From the NCBI GenBank assembly GCA_005881615.1, contig VBBR01000034.1, forward strand, positions 1 through 51,334: DNA of 51,334 bases, read 5' to 3'. This document shows positions 37,310-47,195 of this stretch, in pieces. The position numbers and the translations under genes are program-made. This DNA is from Candidatus Bathyarchaeota archaeon. Lineage in GTDB: Archaea; Thermoproteota; Bathyarchaeia; 40CM-2-53-6. The stretch's first letter is position 1. Every line of letters begins with the position of its first letter. The notes under the pieces were generated by a model, which had not been told where the DNA came from, ran no database searches, and saw nothing but the letters and a program-made list of their open reading frames with translations.

Positions 37310-38278
37310 TTGAAGGCCTCCGCTCGAGCCTACGCAATTCAAGGGCTCGTGAAATACCACGGTCTCCGAAACGAGAAACTGCGCCTACCATTCCACGACA
37401 GCATATCCGTCTGCATGAAAGCACTCCCGACCATCACAACAGTGGCGTTCAACCGAGAGTTCGCGGTTGATCGTATCGGAATAAACGGAAAATTGCCATC
37501 GCGAAAAGAACAGGATAGAGTGTTAGCGGTTGTCAACCATCTCCGACACATGTCTCATCTGAGGTCACTGAAAGCAAGAATCGAATCCAGAAATCCCGAT
37601 GTCAAGGGTAAAGGATTGGGCTTCTCGGCCTCAGGGTTCGCTGCATTAGGACTTGCAACCGCAAGAGCGTTGGAGCTGGGCATCAAGACGCCCGAGCTAT
37701 CCGAGGTTGTTAGATTGGGCGCAGGTTCTGCCTCGCGGAGCTTGGCCGGGGCATTCTCGATTTGGTACGCAAACAGAAACGGTCGGTCCTATGCCGAGGA
37801 GCTTGCATCTGCCAGTTCGATCAAGATGAGAACAATTATTGTTCCAATAGAGTCCGAGATCAAAACGGATAGAGCTCACGCTGACGCTGTCAAGTCTCCA
37901 TTTTTCAAGCCACGGCTGGTTTACCTTAGAAATATCCTTCCACGAATGAAACGGGCGATTTCACGAAAGGATGTCGAGTCTATTGGAAGGCTGTCTGAAG
38001 AGGATACTCTCAACCTGCATGCGGTTACCATGACTGGTAAGGAGGGGCTGATTCTTTACAGTCCGCTCTCCATCGAGATAATCCGAGAGGTGAGAAGGCT
38101 CCGAACCGAAGAGGACGTTCCAGTCTGGTTTTCTCTTGATACCGGTCCATCGGTATTCGTCAACACTACTCGAGACGCTGCCCAGTCGGTTCGAAGAAGC
38201 CTCAGCAAGGTTACGGACAACCTTTTGGTCTCGGATCCCGGTGGACCTGCCGAGATAATCGACAAGCACCTTTTCTAA
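37310..38278 (+). CDS. GHMP-family diphosphomevalonate decarboxylase-like protein (substrate unverified)
   Basis: KGKGLGFSASGFAALGLATA; VVRLGAGSASRSLAGAFSIW; WFSLDTGPSVFVNTT. Confidence 0.85.
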   Translation: MKASARAYAIQGLVKYHGLRNEKLRLPFHDSISVCMKALPTITTVAFNREFAVDRIGINGKLPSRKEQDRVLAVVNHLRHMSHLRSLKARIESRNPDVKGKGLGFSASGFAALGLATARALELGIKTPELSEVVRLGAGSASRSLAGAFSIWYANRNGRSYAEELASASSIKMRTIIVPIESEIKTDRAHADAVKSPFFKPRLVYLRNILPRMKRAISRKDVESIGRLSEEDTLNLHAVTMTGKEGLILYSPLSIEIIREVRRLRTEEDVPVWFSLDTGPSVFVNTTRDAAQSVRRSLSKVTDNLLVSDPGGPAEIIDKHLF

Positions 38279-38317
38279 CCACTCAATCCGTTTGAGTCTG
38301 CGGAACTAGATACTCTA

Positions 38318-39838
38318 ATGTCATCGCAGAAGGTCCCCAGTGCGGGACCGTTAGACGCCAAGATTCTGGCTGCTCTGCCCAACGCGGACAAGTATTCCGA
38401 GATCGTAACCCGGTTCGCGCCAAACCCGGACTTTGTACTGCATATTGGGTCTCTTCGCGCTGTGTTTCTCTCTCATGACTATGCGAGGATGTACAAGGGC
38501 AAATTCATTCTTCGTTTCGAAGACACGGACCCAAGGCTGAAGAAGTCTGTTCTCGAGTATTATGGCCAGATCGAGAAGGAGGTGAAGTGGCTGGGTTGTC
38601 AGTGGGACGAGGAGTACATCATGAGCGATCGAGTCCCGATCTATTACGAGTATGCGGAGAAAGCGTTGAGGCAGGGATTTGCGTTTGTCTGCACGTGTGA
38701 ACCTGACCAGTTCAAGAGGATAATCGAGTCAGGCCGGGCTTGTCCACACAGGTCCAAGAGTCCCACTGAAAATCTAGAATTGTGGCACAATATGCTGAGT
38801 GGAGGGCTGAAAGAAGGAGAGGCGGTGGTTCGGGTCAAGACGGAGACGACTCATCCGAATCCGGCGGTTAGAGATTGGCCAGCTTTCCGAATAATAGATC
38901 CTGAAAAATATCCTCATCCTCGGGTCGGGTCCAAGTATCGGGTGTGGCCGCTGTACAACTTTTCCGCTGCAGTAGATGATCATCTGATGGGAGTTACTCA
39001 TATCATCCGGGGAAAGGAGCATTTGACGAATGCGGTCAGACAGACTTACCTCTACAATCACATGGGCTGGTCGTATCCTGAAGCGATAGAATATGGACGG
39101 TTGAAAATGATCGGGTTCAAGCTTAGCAAGTCAGAGATGGTGAAAGAGCTAGAAGAGGGATTGGTTGAGGGATTCGATGATCCACGGATTCCGACGATAG
39201 CGTCGCTTAGGAGGAGGGGATACTCGCCTGAGGCGCTGCGAAAGATCGTGCATGAGATGGGCGCTCGCCCGGTGGACGCGACGTTGAGCTGGGACAATAT
39301 CAACGCCACGAATCGCAAGGAAATCGACAAGCTTGCTCACAGATACAATTTCATTCCTAATCCTGCTCCCATGGACGTGGACCATGTCTCCCAATCGTTT
39401 GAGGCCCATCTTCCTCTCCACCCCGAACTCCCATCGCTTGGAAACCGGACGTTGAAAGTGGTACCGCGCGACGGTGTTGCACGCATCTGGTTATCTGGAA
39501 CGGACCTTCAGGCGTTCGAGAAATCGAAAGTTGTGCGGCTTATGGAACTGTTCAACGTAGAGGTTCACTCAACAACTCCTGATTTGGTCAAAGCAACTTT
39601 TCACAGTCAAGAATACGCAAAGGCTAGAGAGCTCAAAGCACCTCTGATGCAATGGCTTCCTGACGACCAACACATTCTGTGTGAAGTGGTCATGCCGAAT
39701 GCGACACGGACGAAGGGGTTTGGCGAGACCAACCTGCTCGGCGAGCAGGTGGGGAGTATTATCCAGATGGTTAGATTCGGCTTCGGAAGAATCGACTCCA
39801 AAGAAGAGCCACTAACTGTCTACTTCGCCCACAAGTAG
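38318..39838 (+). CDS. gltX: Glutamyl-tRNA synthetase (archaeal type)
   Basis: TRFAPNPDFVLHIGSLRAVFLSHDYAR; ILRFEDTDP; MIGFKLSKSEMVKELEEG. Confidence 0.96.
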   Translation: MSSQKVPSAGPLDAKILAALPNADKYSEIVTRFAPNPDFVLHIGSLRAVFLSHDYARMYKGKFILRFEDTDPRLKKSVLEYYGQIEKEVKWLGCQWDEEYIMSDRVPIYYEYAEKALRQGFAFVCTCEPDQFKRIIESGRACPHRSKSPTENLELWHNMLSGGLKEGEAVVRVKTETTHPNPAVRDWPAFRIIDPEKYPHPRVGSKYRVWPLYNFSAAVDDHLMGVTHIIRGKEHLTNAVRQTYLYNHMGWSYPEAIEYGRLKMIGFKLSKSEMVKELEEGLVEGFDDPRIPTIASLRRRGYSPEALRKIVHEMGARPVDATLSWDNINATNRKEIDKLAHRYNFIPNPAPMDVDHVSQSFEAHLPLHPELPSLGNRTLKVVPRDGVARIWLSGTDLQAFEKSKVVRLMELFNVEVHSTTPDLVKATFHSQEYAKARELKAPLMQWLPDDQHILCEVVMPNATRTKGFGETNLLGEQVGSIIQMVRFGFGRIDSKEEPLTVYFAHK

Positions 39839-39845
39839 GACCGAA

Positions 39846-39864
39846 CAACTCGCTGTGCGAGTTG
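39846..39864. terminator. Perfect 8-bp inverted repeat downstream of gltX
   Basis: CAACTCGC-tgt-GCGAGTTG. Confidence 0.45.
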
Positions 39865-39961
39865 CTAATGCAGGAACGGGACTGGAACTCTGACCAGCTG
39901 GCGCAGAACAAGGAAACCATCTTTTACCTAATCCTCTCATGAAGTAAAATTATATATACTT

Positions 39962-39976
39962 CTACGCTTCGCGTAG
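39962..39976. promoter_or_regulatory. Candidate operator CTACGC-ttc-GCGTAG just downstream of TATA-like ttatatatac
   Basis: About 16 bp upstream of the TTG start of an HTH regulator gene. Confidence 0.5.
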
Positions 39977-39991
39977 TATAGAGACGTTTAC

Positions 39992-40534
39992 TTGACAAGC
40001 GAAAAAGACGACTTACGAGACGAACTTCGGGAAGAAATCAAGTCTCTCAAGGATGAGATACGCCACCAGGTGTCCAAAGCCCTTGAGAGCTCGGGAAATG
40101 GCTCAATCAGGGTTGATCTCCACAAGGACGACATGGCACAATCCGAGCCATCCTTTGTCGTAGTCAAAGACCTCGTCAGACAGATCCGCGAGAACGTGAA
40201 GTCAAGTCTAGCGACACGGGGAGAAATTGCCGTCGACGAACTTGTTGAAGGCATGCCGGAGACCACTGCAGCCGACCTGTTGAAATCATTGGCTAACACT
40301 GACAGAATCAAGATGGTCAAAATGCTCTATTCTACTAAGAAGACTTTCTCGGACTTCAAGACGGCCACAAGCCTTGAGGCCGCCTCGGTCAACAATCACT
40401 TGAAGAGTCTCCTGAATATGGGCTTGGTTTCCCACAGCGACGAGGGAGGATACGAGCTCACCAAGAGAGGCAGAATACTCACCAGGACTTTAGCATTGAT
40501 GAGTGAGGCACTTGGAGGAGAACAAATTGATTGA
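39992..40534 (+). CDS. Winged-helix (ArsR-like) transcriptional regulator with N-terminal coiled coil
   Basis: DLLKSLANTDRIKMVKMLYSTKKTFSDFKTATSLEAASVNNHLKSLLNMGLVS. Confidence 0.82.
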   Translation: MTSEKDDLRDELREEIKSLKDEIRHQVSKALESSGNGSIRVDLHKDDMAQSEPSFVVVKDLVRQIRENVKSSLATRGEIAVDELVEGMPETTAADLLKSLANTDRIKMVKMLYSTKKTFSDFKTATSLEAASVNNHLKSLLNMGLVSHSDEGGYELTKRGRILTRTLALMSEALGGEQID

Positions 40535-41786
40535 GATAGGACGCGATTCTAGGATCGCGCTGGCGACGCGGCGAACCGCAACCACACTGGGTGGGATGTC
40601 GGCGATTCTCGCACTGGTCTGGCTGATCAGGGGGCCGCTCGGACTACAACCGTACTCCGTTTCCATACTCCTCGCCGGGATCGGGCTGTTCCTTCTCGGC
40701 CGGGTCTTCCGCACGGAGACTAACGCGGGTGCAGGGAGGGCTGTTTCGAGCTTCCTCTGGACGCTCACGTATGCGTTTGTCGGGATCTTATTGTCGATCT
40801 GGATCCTCGGCTGGGTGGCGTCCTTGCAATCCGACGTTTATCCAAACGTCATCTCTGGCCGGGTCCCCTATCTTGCGGTCGCAGCGATCACCACTGGTCT
40901 TGGAGCGTACGCGGTGCAAAAGCTCGGTCTGACGCGCAAATGGACGGCAACCCCCTTCATCGTCGCCGAAGGCAAAGGGCCGACAATGGAAGGAACCAAG
41001 CTGACGGTGAAACAGGACACTCTGGGTATGCCGATCAGGCGCGAGGGACGGACCGTGGGCTGCGTGCTGTTGGGTGAGGTCTCAGGATCGTTCAAGACCC
41101 CGATGGGAATGGTTAGCGCATCGCTCCCAGGCCCAGTCACCACAGTAGGAGTGCCATTCCAAGGAAGAAAGGTATCCAGCGAAGATGTCGTGAAGATGAC
41201 TGGAAAGTCGCCGAGCCAGCTTGCTGGAGATGCAAGTTCGCGGGCTGACGATGTGGATGTTGGCCGGATACGGCTCCGCGACGGCTGCATGGGTGACCGA
41301 TGGAGGATTGGTCCACTGGTCTTCGACTGGGACGGGGACGGCGAGCATCATCCGCAAGAGAGATGGTTGGCGAAGGGAGTTGGGACCGCCTACGTTACCA
41401 CGAACGGTCAGCGAGCTACGGCGAAATGGAACGGAAGCGTCCTCTCGCTCGGGGAGGGATCGATGGAGCTCTCAGCTGGCTCTGACAGTTTCTCCTACAC
41501 TCCGACAGAGGTGAAGACGGCATCTCCTCTCCACTCGCTCCAGGTCATGCAGGACAAGATTACACTTGATGTTCGAAGGTTCACGTTGAAGGTCTCAGGG
41601 GACACTGTCCTACTGAGAACTGAGAGCAAGACCAGCAGAACCGAATCAAAGGTACTGGCAAATGATCTACGATCTCTACTTACTGAGACCGCGAAGAAAC
41701 AGGTGAAAGATGTGATGGAAGGATCCCCGATCGACATTGGCGAGATGCTCAACACCACAGAGGAGGTTCTCGCCAAATATGATTGA
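40503..41786 (+). CDS. Membrane protein of unknown function coupled to the upstream regulator
   Basis: About 4 N-terminal hydrophobic segments, long soluble C-terminus; true start may be TTG 40527. Confidence 0.65.
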   Translation: MRHLEENKLIEIGRDSRIALATRRTATTLGGMSAILALVWLIRGPLGLQPYSVSILLAGIGLFLLGRVFRTETNAGAGRAVSSFLWTLTYAFVGILLSIWILGWVASLQSDVYPNVISGRVPYLAVAAITTGLGAYAVQKLGLTRKWTATPFIVAEGKGPTMEGTKLTVKQDTLGMPIRREGRTVGCVLLGEVSGSFKTPMGMVSASLPGPVTTVGVPFQGRKVSSEDVVKMTGKSPSQLAGDASSRADDVDVGRIRLRDGCMGDRWRIGPLVFDWDGDGEHHPQERWLAKGVGTAYVTTNGQRATAKWNGSVLSLGEGSMELSAGSDSFSYTPTEVKTASPLHSLQVMQDKITLDVRRFTLKVSGDTVLLRTESKTSRTESKVLANDLRSLLTETAKKQVKDVMEGSPIDIGEMLNTTEEVLAKYD

Positions 41787-41832
41787 GGAACCTGCAAGGG
41801 TCACTGAATCAAAGGAAATTGAGAGTGGACGA

Positions 41833-42873
41833 ATGAAAGCGATTGTCCGCGACGGTTTCGGATCACCCGATGTTCTCCAGGTTAAGGAGTTGGAGAAACC
41901 TGTTCCAGACGATGTTCGCGGAGTACTGGTAAAGATCTATGCGTCCTCGGTTAATGCAGCTGACAAGCATGACATAAGAGGACCACCCTTCATCCTACGA
42001 CTTGTCCTACCCCTATTCCGGTTGAACACTGGAGTACGCCGGCCAAAGGAGCCAGGAGTTGGGACCGATATCGCTGGAAGGGTGGAAGCTGTTAGCAGTA
42101 ATGTGACTCAGTTCAAGCCAGGAGATGAGGTATATGGCGTGTGCATGGCTGGTTATGCGGAGTACGGGACTGCCAAAGAAAACAGAATAGCTCTGAAGCC
42201 CGAAAATCGCTCTTTTGAGGAATCCGCCGCGGTCCCTATCGCTGGATTCACAGCATTACAGGCTCTCCGAAACCATGGACACATCAAGCCCGGACAGAAG
42301 GTCCTGGTTAACGGCGCGGGTGGTGGAGTAGGGACATTCGCGGTACAGATCGCCAAGTCTTTCGGAGCCGAAGTCACCGCCGTCACCAATACGGGAAATC
42401 TGGGCATGGTCCGTTCTCTCGGCGCAGACCATGTCATTGACTATACCAAGGAAGATTACACCAAGAACGGGCAAAGGTACGACTTGATCGTTGACATTGG
42501 CGCGAGTCATTCAATCTCTGACTACAAACGAATAATGAATCCCACCAGCGTCTTCGTCCTTGTCGGAATGAAGGATAAGATCATCAGGCGCCTACTCCCC
42601 TTCATTATTCGAGCACGATTGTCAAGAGGAGACAAGAAATTCACCTTCTTCGTAGCAAAATCAAACCAGGAAGACCTCGTAACATTGAAGGAGCTTATGG
42701 AAGCAGGAAAGATGGTGCCGGTAATCGATCGGCGCTACTCGTTAGGCGAGACTGCTGAGGCGGTCCGGTACTTTGAAGAAGGACGTACCCGAGGAAAAAT
42801 AGTCATCACCATGGATAATAACGACAAGCCCTCCCGGTCTGCTTCGTATCCTTCCTCTAGGAGGATGGCATAG
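41833..42873 (+). CDS. Zinc-less MDR-family NAD(P)-dependent oxidoreductase
   Basis: MKAIVRDGFGSPDVLQVKELEKP...VLVNGAGGGVGTFAVQIAKSFGAEVTAV; start moved from 41737. Confidence 0.88.
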   Translation: MKAIVRDGFGSPDVLQVKELEKPVPDDVRGVLVKIYASSVNAADKHDIRGPPFILRLVLPLFRLNTGVRRPKEPGVGTDIAGRVEAVSSNVTQFKPGDEVYGVCMAGYAEYGTAKENRIALKPENRSFEESAAVPIAGFTALQALRNHGHIKPGQKVLVNGAGGGVGTFAVQIAKSFGAEVTAVTNTGNLGMVRSLGADHVIDYTKEDYTKNGQRYDLIVDIGASHSISDYKRIMNPTSVFVLVGMKDKIIRRLLPFIIRARLSRGDKKFTFFVAKSNQEDLVTLKELMEAGKMVPVIDRRYSLGETAEAVRYFEEGRTRGKIVITMDNNDKPSRSASYPSSRRMA

Positions 42874-42875
42874 CG

Positions 42876-43820
42876 ATGATTCTTGTCGTTGGCGGCCTGA
42901 ACGGCTTCATAGGGTCGAACACCACAGAAGCCTTGGTTGATCAGGGCCAGGACTGCGTGGTTACCAGGCACGAGAACTCAGAGGTCCCAGGGTTTCTGAA
43001 GAAGCACATTGATCATCGCCACACGTTCGTTGAACCCGCCGACTCAACCTCTATTGCAGATTTACGAAGGATCGGCGAGAAACACAAGATCGATGGCATC
43101 GTCAACGTCGCAGGAGGTTTCGCCTCAGGAGAAGGCCCGTTACGCGGTCTCCGGGGATATTTCGACATGCTCAACGCCACCTTCCAGGTGGCTCAGGAGT
43201 GGAAGGTCAAGCGTGTGACATTTTCCAGCACGGGTGGAATGTACCTCGGACTCCAGGGAACAGCAAACGAGGACGCTCCAATCTCCCTCCCAAGCATGTT
43301 CCCAATTCTAGCATACCAGAAGATCGTCGAGGTGGCCGCGGACCAGTTCGCAAAGAAGACCGGCATCAACACCATCTGCGTACGACTAATGGGAATGTTC
43401 GGCCCATTTGACGGTGGACAGCTCGGCCTCGCCCCACGGCTAGTTCACGCTGCAGTGAGCGGAAAACCCCCGAACCTCAAGGACGTATTTTTCGGTCACG
43501 CAGATGATGAAGGCGATTCGCTCTACATCAAGGACATGGCCCGCGCCATTGCACTGCTCCAGACCGCAGAGAAACTCCAGTACGAAGTCTACAACATAGC
43601 CTCAGGGAAGTTCACTTCGAATATCGAACTGGTGGAAGCGGTCAAGAGAGTGGTTCCGAACTTCAAAGTAGACCTTCCCCCAGGACACTTCCCATTCCCA
43701 CCGCTACCTATCGCGGAGACCAAACGGTTAGAGGCGGACACTGGATTCTCACCCAAGTTCGACACTCAGTCGGCCATTCAACACTATGCCGACTGGCTTA
43801 GGGCAGGGAACCCGAAGTAG
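42876..43820 (+). CDS. NAD-dependent epimerase/dehydratase (extended SDR)
   Basis: MILVVGGLNGFIGSNTTEAL; VTFSSTGGMYLG; YQKIVEVAADQFA. Confidence 0.85.
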   Translation: MILVVGGLNGFIGSNTTEALVDQGQDCVVTRHENSEVPGFLKKHIDHRHTFVEPADSTSIADLRRIGEKHKIDGIVNVAGGFASGEGPLRGLRGYFDMLNATFQVAQEWKVKRVTFSSTGGMYLGLQGTANEDAPISLPSMFPILAYQKIVEVAADQFAKKTGINTICVRLMGMFGPFDGGQLGLAPRLVHAAVSGKPPNLKDVFFGHADDEGDSLYIKDMARAIALLQTAEKLQYEVYNIASGKFTSNIELVEAVKRVVPNFKVDLPPGHFPFPPLPIAETKRLEADTGFSPKFDTQSAIQHYADWLRAGNPK

Positions 43821-43847
43821 ACTAGGAAACGACGCGATCAAAGCAAA

Positions 43848-43855
43848 TTTTTTTT
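43848..43855 (+). terminator. T8 tract downstream of the epimerase gene
   Basis: gcaaaTTTTTTTTgtggg; T-rich tracts terminate archaeal transcription. Confidence 0.5.
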
Positions 43856-44082
43856 GTGGGCAGCTTGTCGTCCGTCAAATCTCAATTCGCGGTGCTCTCA
43901 GTCGTAATCAGAAAAGACTTGTATCACCGAGCAGGTGCGCACTGTCGCTTAGCGTTTGACCTCCCGTCATTCTGTATCAATACGACGATGCTCGTGTGAA
44001 TCAAACAAAGTAACGCGAATTAGTCGTCGGGTCACGGAGCTGCCCAGTAGAATATCGCACTCGAGCGGTCGGGTTGGACTGA

Positions 44083-45111
44083 CTACCTTCTCGAAATAGA
44101 TAGGTCTCCGGTTGCGGAGAGGGCTCTGAAACAGTTCAGGGTGATCCACTTGCTTGGCTTCCAGAGCTCTTCAACATCCACCAGCGCCTTCCTCTTGTTC
44201 TCCTGCGCCTCCGGCTCGCGAGACCAGTCTCCCTCCAACAACCACTTCCCGTCTGGAGAACGCTTGGATAGGATCAGGTGGACCGCGTCCCTAACACGCT
44301 CATCGTCTCCGTATCCCAATTTTGCGAGGACTCTCAGACCGTGTAGGGCATCGTAATAGTAGTACATTGGAAAGTGGAACGTCGTAGCGAATGGCAAGCT
44401 GTGCTTCCAATGATGATGGTCACTCTTGTAGACTCGGTGCATCAGCAAGAACTCTGCTCCCCGCTCGGCGGACCGTTTCATCTTACGCGTCCACTTTGTA
44501 CGTGGAATCTCCGCGTAGGCCCAGAGTGGTTCGATTGTTGACATGAAGCTGCTGTGCTTCACTTTCTTCTCGGGATAGTTGCAGTTCCAGCCACCGTCGT
44601 CAAGCTGGTGCTCGGGCATCCAATCGATCGCCTTCTTTACCCTCTTGTCCTCTCCATACCCGAACACGAGCAGGGTCCGGATCATGTTCCCAGTGAGGCA
44701 AGGCTCCTCCCAGCGTTTCCCCTTTTTCCCAGGGTGGCGGCCAACCCAGCGCTTCACGTCCAGAGGGCTAGGACATGTGAAGGCCCCGTTTTCCAGCTGG
44801 TGGAGGTCTAGAAATGTCTCACAGGCGCGCTTAACGCCGTCGTCCGGGATGAACCCCATCTCGCCGAGAAGCATCAACGGCCAGACCGTCGATGTCCACT
44901 TGGGAGAATAGCACGTCTCCTTCGGTGGCCAGTATCCGTCCTCTGTCCGAGCCGCCAGTACCTTTCGTACTGGAGAATATTTTCTGATCTGTTCTCTTGT
45001 CTCGAGCACTTCCTTGCTGTTCGGATTCCGTCCAAGGATATCTTGAAGAGCAAATAGTCGAATAGGAGGATCCTCTCGCTCAAGGAGCCAGTCCAATCCT
45101 GCCGGTTTCAT
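44083..45111 (-). CDS. Prenyltransferase/squalene-cyclase-like alpha-toroid repeat protein
   Basis: Repeats CETFLDLHQLENGAFTCP, AIDWMPEHQLDDGGWNCNYP, AVHLILSKRSPDGKWLLEGDW. Confidence 0.75.
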   Translation of the reverse strand: MKPAGLDWLLEREDPPIRLFALQDILGRNPNSKEVLETREQIRKYSPVRKVLAARTEDGYWPPKETCYSPKWTSTVWPLMLLGEMGFIPDDGVKRACETFLDLHQLENGAFTCPSPLDVKRWVGRHPGKKGKRWEEPCLTGNMIRTLLVFGYGEDKRVKKAIDWMPEHQLDDGGWNCNYPEKKVKHSSFMSTIEPLWAYAEIPRTKWTRKMKRSAERGAEFLLMHRVYKSDHHHWKHSLPFATTFHFPMYYYYDALHGLRVLAKLGYGDDERVRDAVHLILSKRSPDGKWLLEGDWSREPEAQENKRKALVDVEELWKPSKWITLNCFRALSATGDLSISRR

Positions 45112-45188
45112 CGCACGCGGGCGGGGGGCGTAACCCTATCAAGATTTCGCCGAAAAGCTGATTTTGTCCTGCATGGGACAGCCCGACC

Positions 45189-45776
45189 ATGCGAAGGGTA
45201 ATTGTCTCCAACGTCATGTCTCTGGACGGTTTCGTGTCCGGGCCGAACGGGGAACTGGACTGGTTCGTGTACGCCGGGTTCGTAAAAGGAACAGAGTTCG
45301 GGGAATACGCACGCAACGTCATAAGCAGTGTCGACGCCATTCTGCTGGGACGCCTGACCTACGAAGAATTCTCCAGCTACTGGCCCACGGCCAAGAATGA
45401 CGACCCGGTCATCACTGAAAGAATCAACAACCTGCCCAAGTTCGTGTTCTCGAGGTCTCTGAAACAAGTCGCCTGGGGCGACTGGGGAACAGCGAGGCTG
45501 GTCAAGGAGGAGGCTGCCGTTGCGGTCAGCAAAATGAAACAGGAAACCGGGAAGGACATGGTGATCTATGGGAGCGCTACACTCGTGTCCGCGTTGATGA
45601 AAGCTGGCCTCATAGACGAGTACCAGCTGATTGTCTACTCGGTCGTCTTGGGGAAGGGGAGACCCGAGTTCAAGGACCTGAACGAAAGGTACCCGCTGAG
45701 CCTGATAGACGTAAGGCAGTTCAAGTCCGGAGTAGTGAAACTCGTCTACCATCCTCTCAGACAAGCAAAGCCGTGA
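45189..45776 (+). CDS. Dihydrofolate reductase-like/RibD C-terminal domain protein
   Basis: RRVIVSNVMSLDGFVSGPNGELDWF...DAILLGRLTYEEFSSYWP...MVIYGSATLVSALMKAGLIDEYQLIVYSVVLGKG. Confidence 0.92.
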   Translation: MRRVIVSNVMSLDGFVSGPNGELDWFVYAGFVKGTEFGEYARNVISSVDAILLGRLTYEEFSSYWPTAKNDDPVITERINNLPKFVFSRSLKQVAWGDWGTARLVKEEAAVAVSKMKQETGKDMVIYGSATLVSALMKAGLIDEYQLIVYSVVLGKGRPEFKDLNERYPLSLIDVRQFKSGVVKLVYHPLRQAKP

Positions 45777-45933
45777 GTGGATCGAGAAGGCGTATTTTTC
45801 CTGATCATTCGAAGGTAAGAAGTGCCATCGCGTTCTTTCCGAAGCTTCGAAAGGCACGTAGGTCCACTTGTGAAAGTAGAGTCGATACGAGCCGTAACCT
45901 CTAAGTTGACCAATATTCATCAGTCGTCTTGAC

Positions 45934-46908
45934 TTGAGCCCAAGTTCCAGCGCCGAAACAATCAATGTCGCAAATGCTTCCAACGTTTCTCGGGATGAAA
46001 AAAACCTAGTTAGTAGGGTGGGCGCCTACGGATATTTCCTGCGGAGATACTCTGCAACTGTGATCAAGCATGCAGGGTTCCATGTCGAGGAAGAGTATCC
46101 TATCACACTAGGCTACACATTGGGGCCGCAGACCTACGTTTACGAGAGCTCGGTGGATGTATTGGCTCGACGTCACCATCGAGAAACTGATTATGAGCTG
46201 GTTCTTCATACCCAGTCCAAGCGAAGATCCTCGGAAGACTGGTTCTTTCTCCCTGAGATGGGCAAGAGCATTGTTCGGTTTAATCAAGTGAGCCGGTTAG
46301 AATCGGAGCCGTTTGTTGTTTCTGATTTCGGCGAGATTCAGCTTTCGAAGTGGCCCGGTCCAGATGTTCCCGTCTGTACGATAGGACGGGAGTTGAGGGA
46401 TGACTCGACCGATCCTACCACGATTGAGTTTGGACGGCAGGGAAGGGACGCGGTGTACGATGCGCGCAGAGAGGCCGCGTTCTCTGTAAAGTCAGTAATT
46501 GCCGAGAACCGTCGTTCTGACGAGGACCTTGTGAGGGAGGATGCCCTCTACTCTGTCTTGGCTGCCAATTCCATTCACATACCTCTAGTTGTGACGGCGG
46601 CGAACCTTCACCTTGTAGAGTTCGACGCCACAGGTTCCGGGATAGGAGGGGCAGCGAACGCCAAGTCTCGTGTTGTACCATATCTAATCTACAGTTTTCC
46701 ACTGAACCGGTACCTGCAGATAGACTCCGATCTTCCAGAGCCGACAGGTTTACACCGGTTGAGTCATCTGAATATTTTCGTCGTAAACTATCAATCACTT
46801 GATTCATTCTTGCGAACGCTGATCAACTATTTTGTCGGTCATCACGAAGAATCCTTCCACCAACCCAGACAGGCCACAGACACGTTGACATCAGACGGTC
46901 AGATTTAG
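45934..46908 (+). CDS. Hypothetical protein
   Basis: Long open frame without obvious family; D-x(n)-ELVLHTQSK is weakly PD-(D/E)xK-like. Confidence 0.55.
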   Translation: MSPSSSAETINVANASNVSRDEKNLVSRVGAYGYFLRRYSATVIKHAGFHVEEEYPITLGYTLGPQTYVYESSVDVLARRHHRETDYELVLHTQSKRRSSEDWFFLPEMGKSIVRFNQVSRLESEPFVVSDFGEIQLSKWPGPDVPVCTIGRELRDDSTDPTTIEFGRQGRDAVYDARREAAFSVKSVIAENRRSDEDLVREDALYSVLAANSIHIPLVVTAANLHLVEFDATGSGIGGAANAKSRVVPYLIYSFPLNRYLQIDSDLPEPTGLHRLSHLNIFVVNYQSLDSFLRTLINYFVGHHEESFHQPRQATDTLTSDGQI

Positions 46909-47010
46909 CTTGCGAAGAATCGACTCTAGACAGAACCATTGACAATTTACTCCAGCCCAAGCAGGATTCAGGTCGGGAGAAGCAGAATTCGTGAATTGCA
47001 CGAAAAACGT

Positions 47011-47060
47011 CGAGGTCATCAAGCACAAGAGAAGAGAAGAGAAGAGAAGAGAAGACCTCG
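47011..47060. repeat. (AAGAG)5 pentanucleotide tract flanked by 7-bp inverted repeat CGAGGTC/GACCTCG
   Basis: AAGAG x5 + AAGA at 47027-47055; arms 47011-47017 and 47054-47060. Confidence 0.85.
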
Positions 47061-47195
47061 CGGGAAGAGGGCAAAGAGGAAATTTCTATCAGGGAAATCA
47101 GATCAGCGTTTGGTTTGGCACGGTTGTTGGTGGTTTTGATTAACCAAGAACCAGGCTTCGAAACCGATGGGTGTGACTCTCTAGACTGAAGTTCA

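Noticed and set aside
45108-45983. 291-aa minus-strand ORF opposite the DHFR-like gene
   Set aside because: Shadow frame of a well-supported plus-strand gene.
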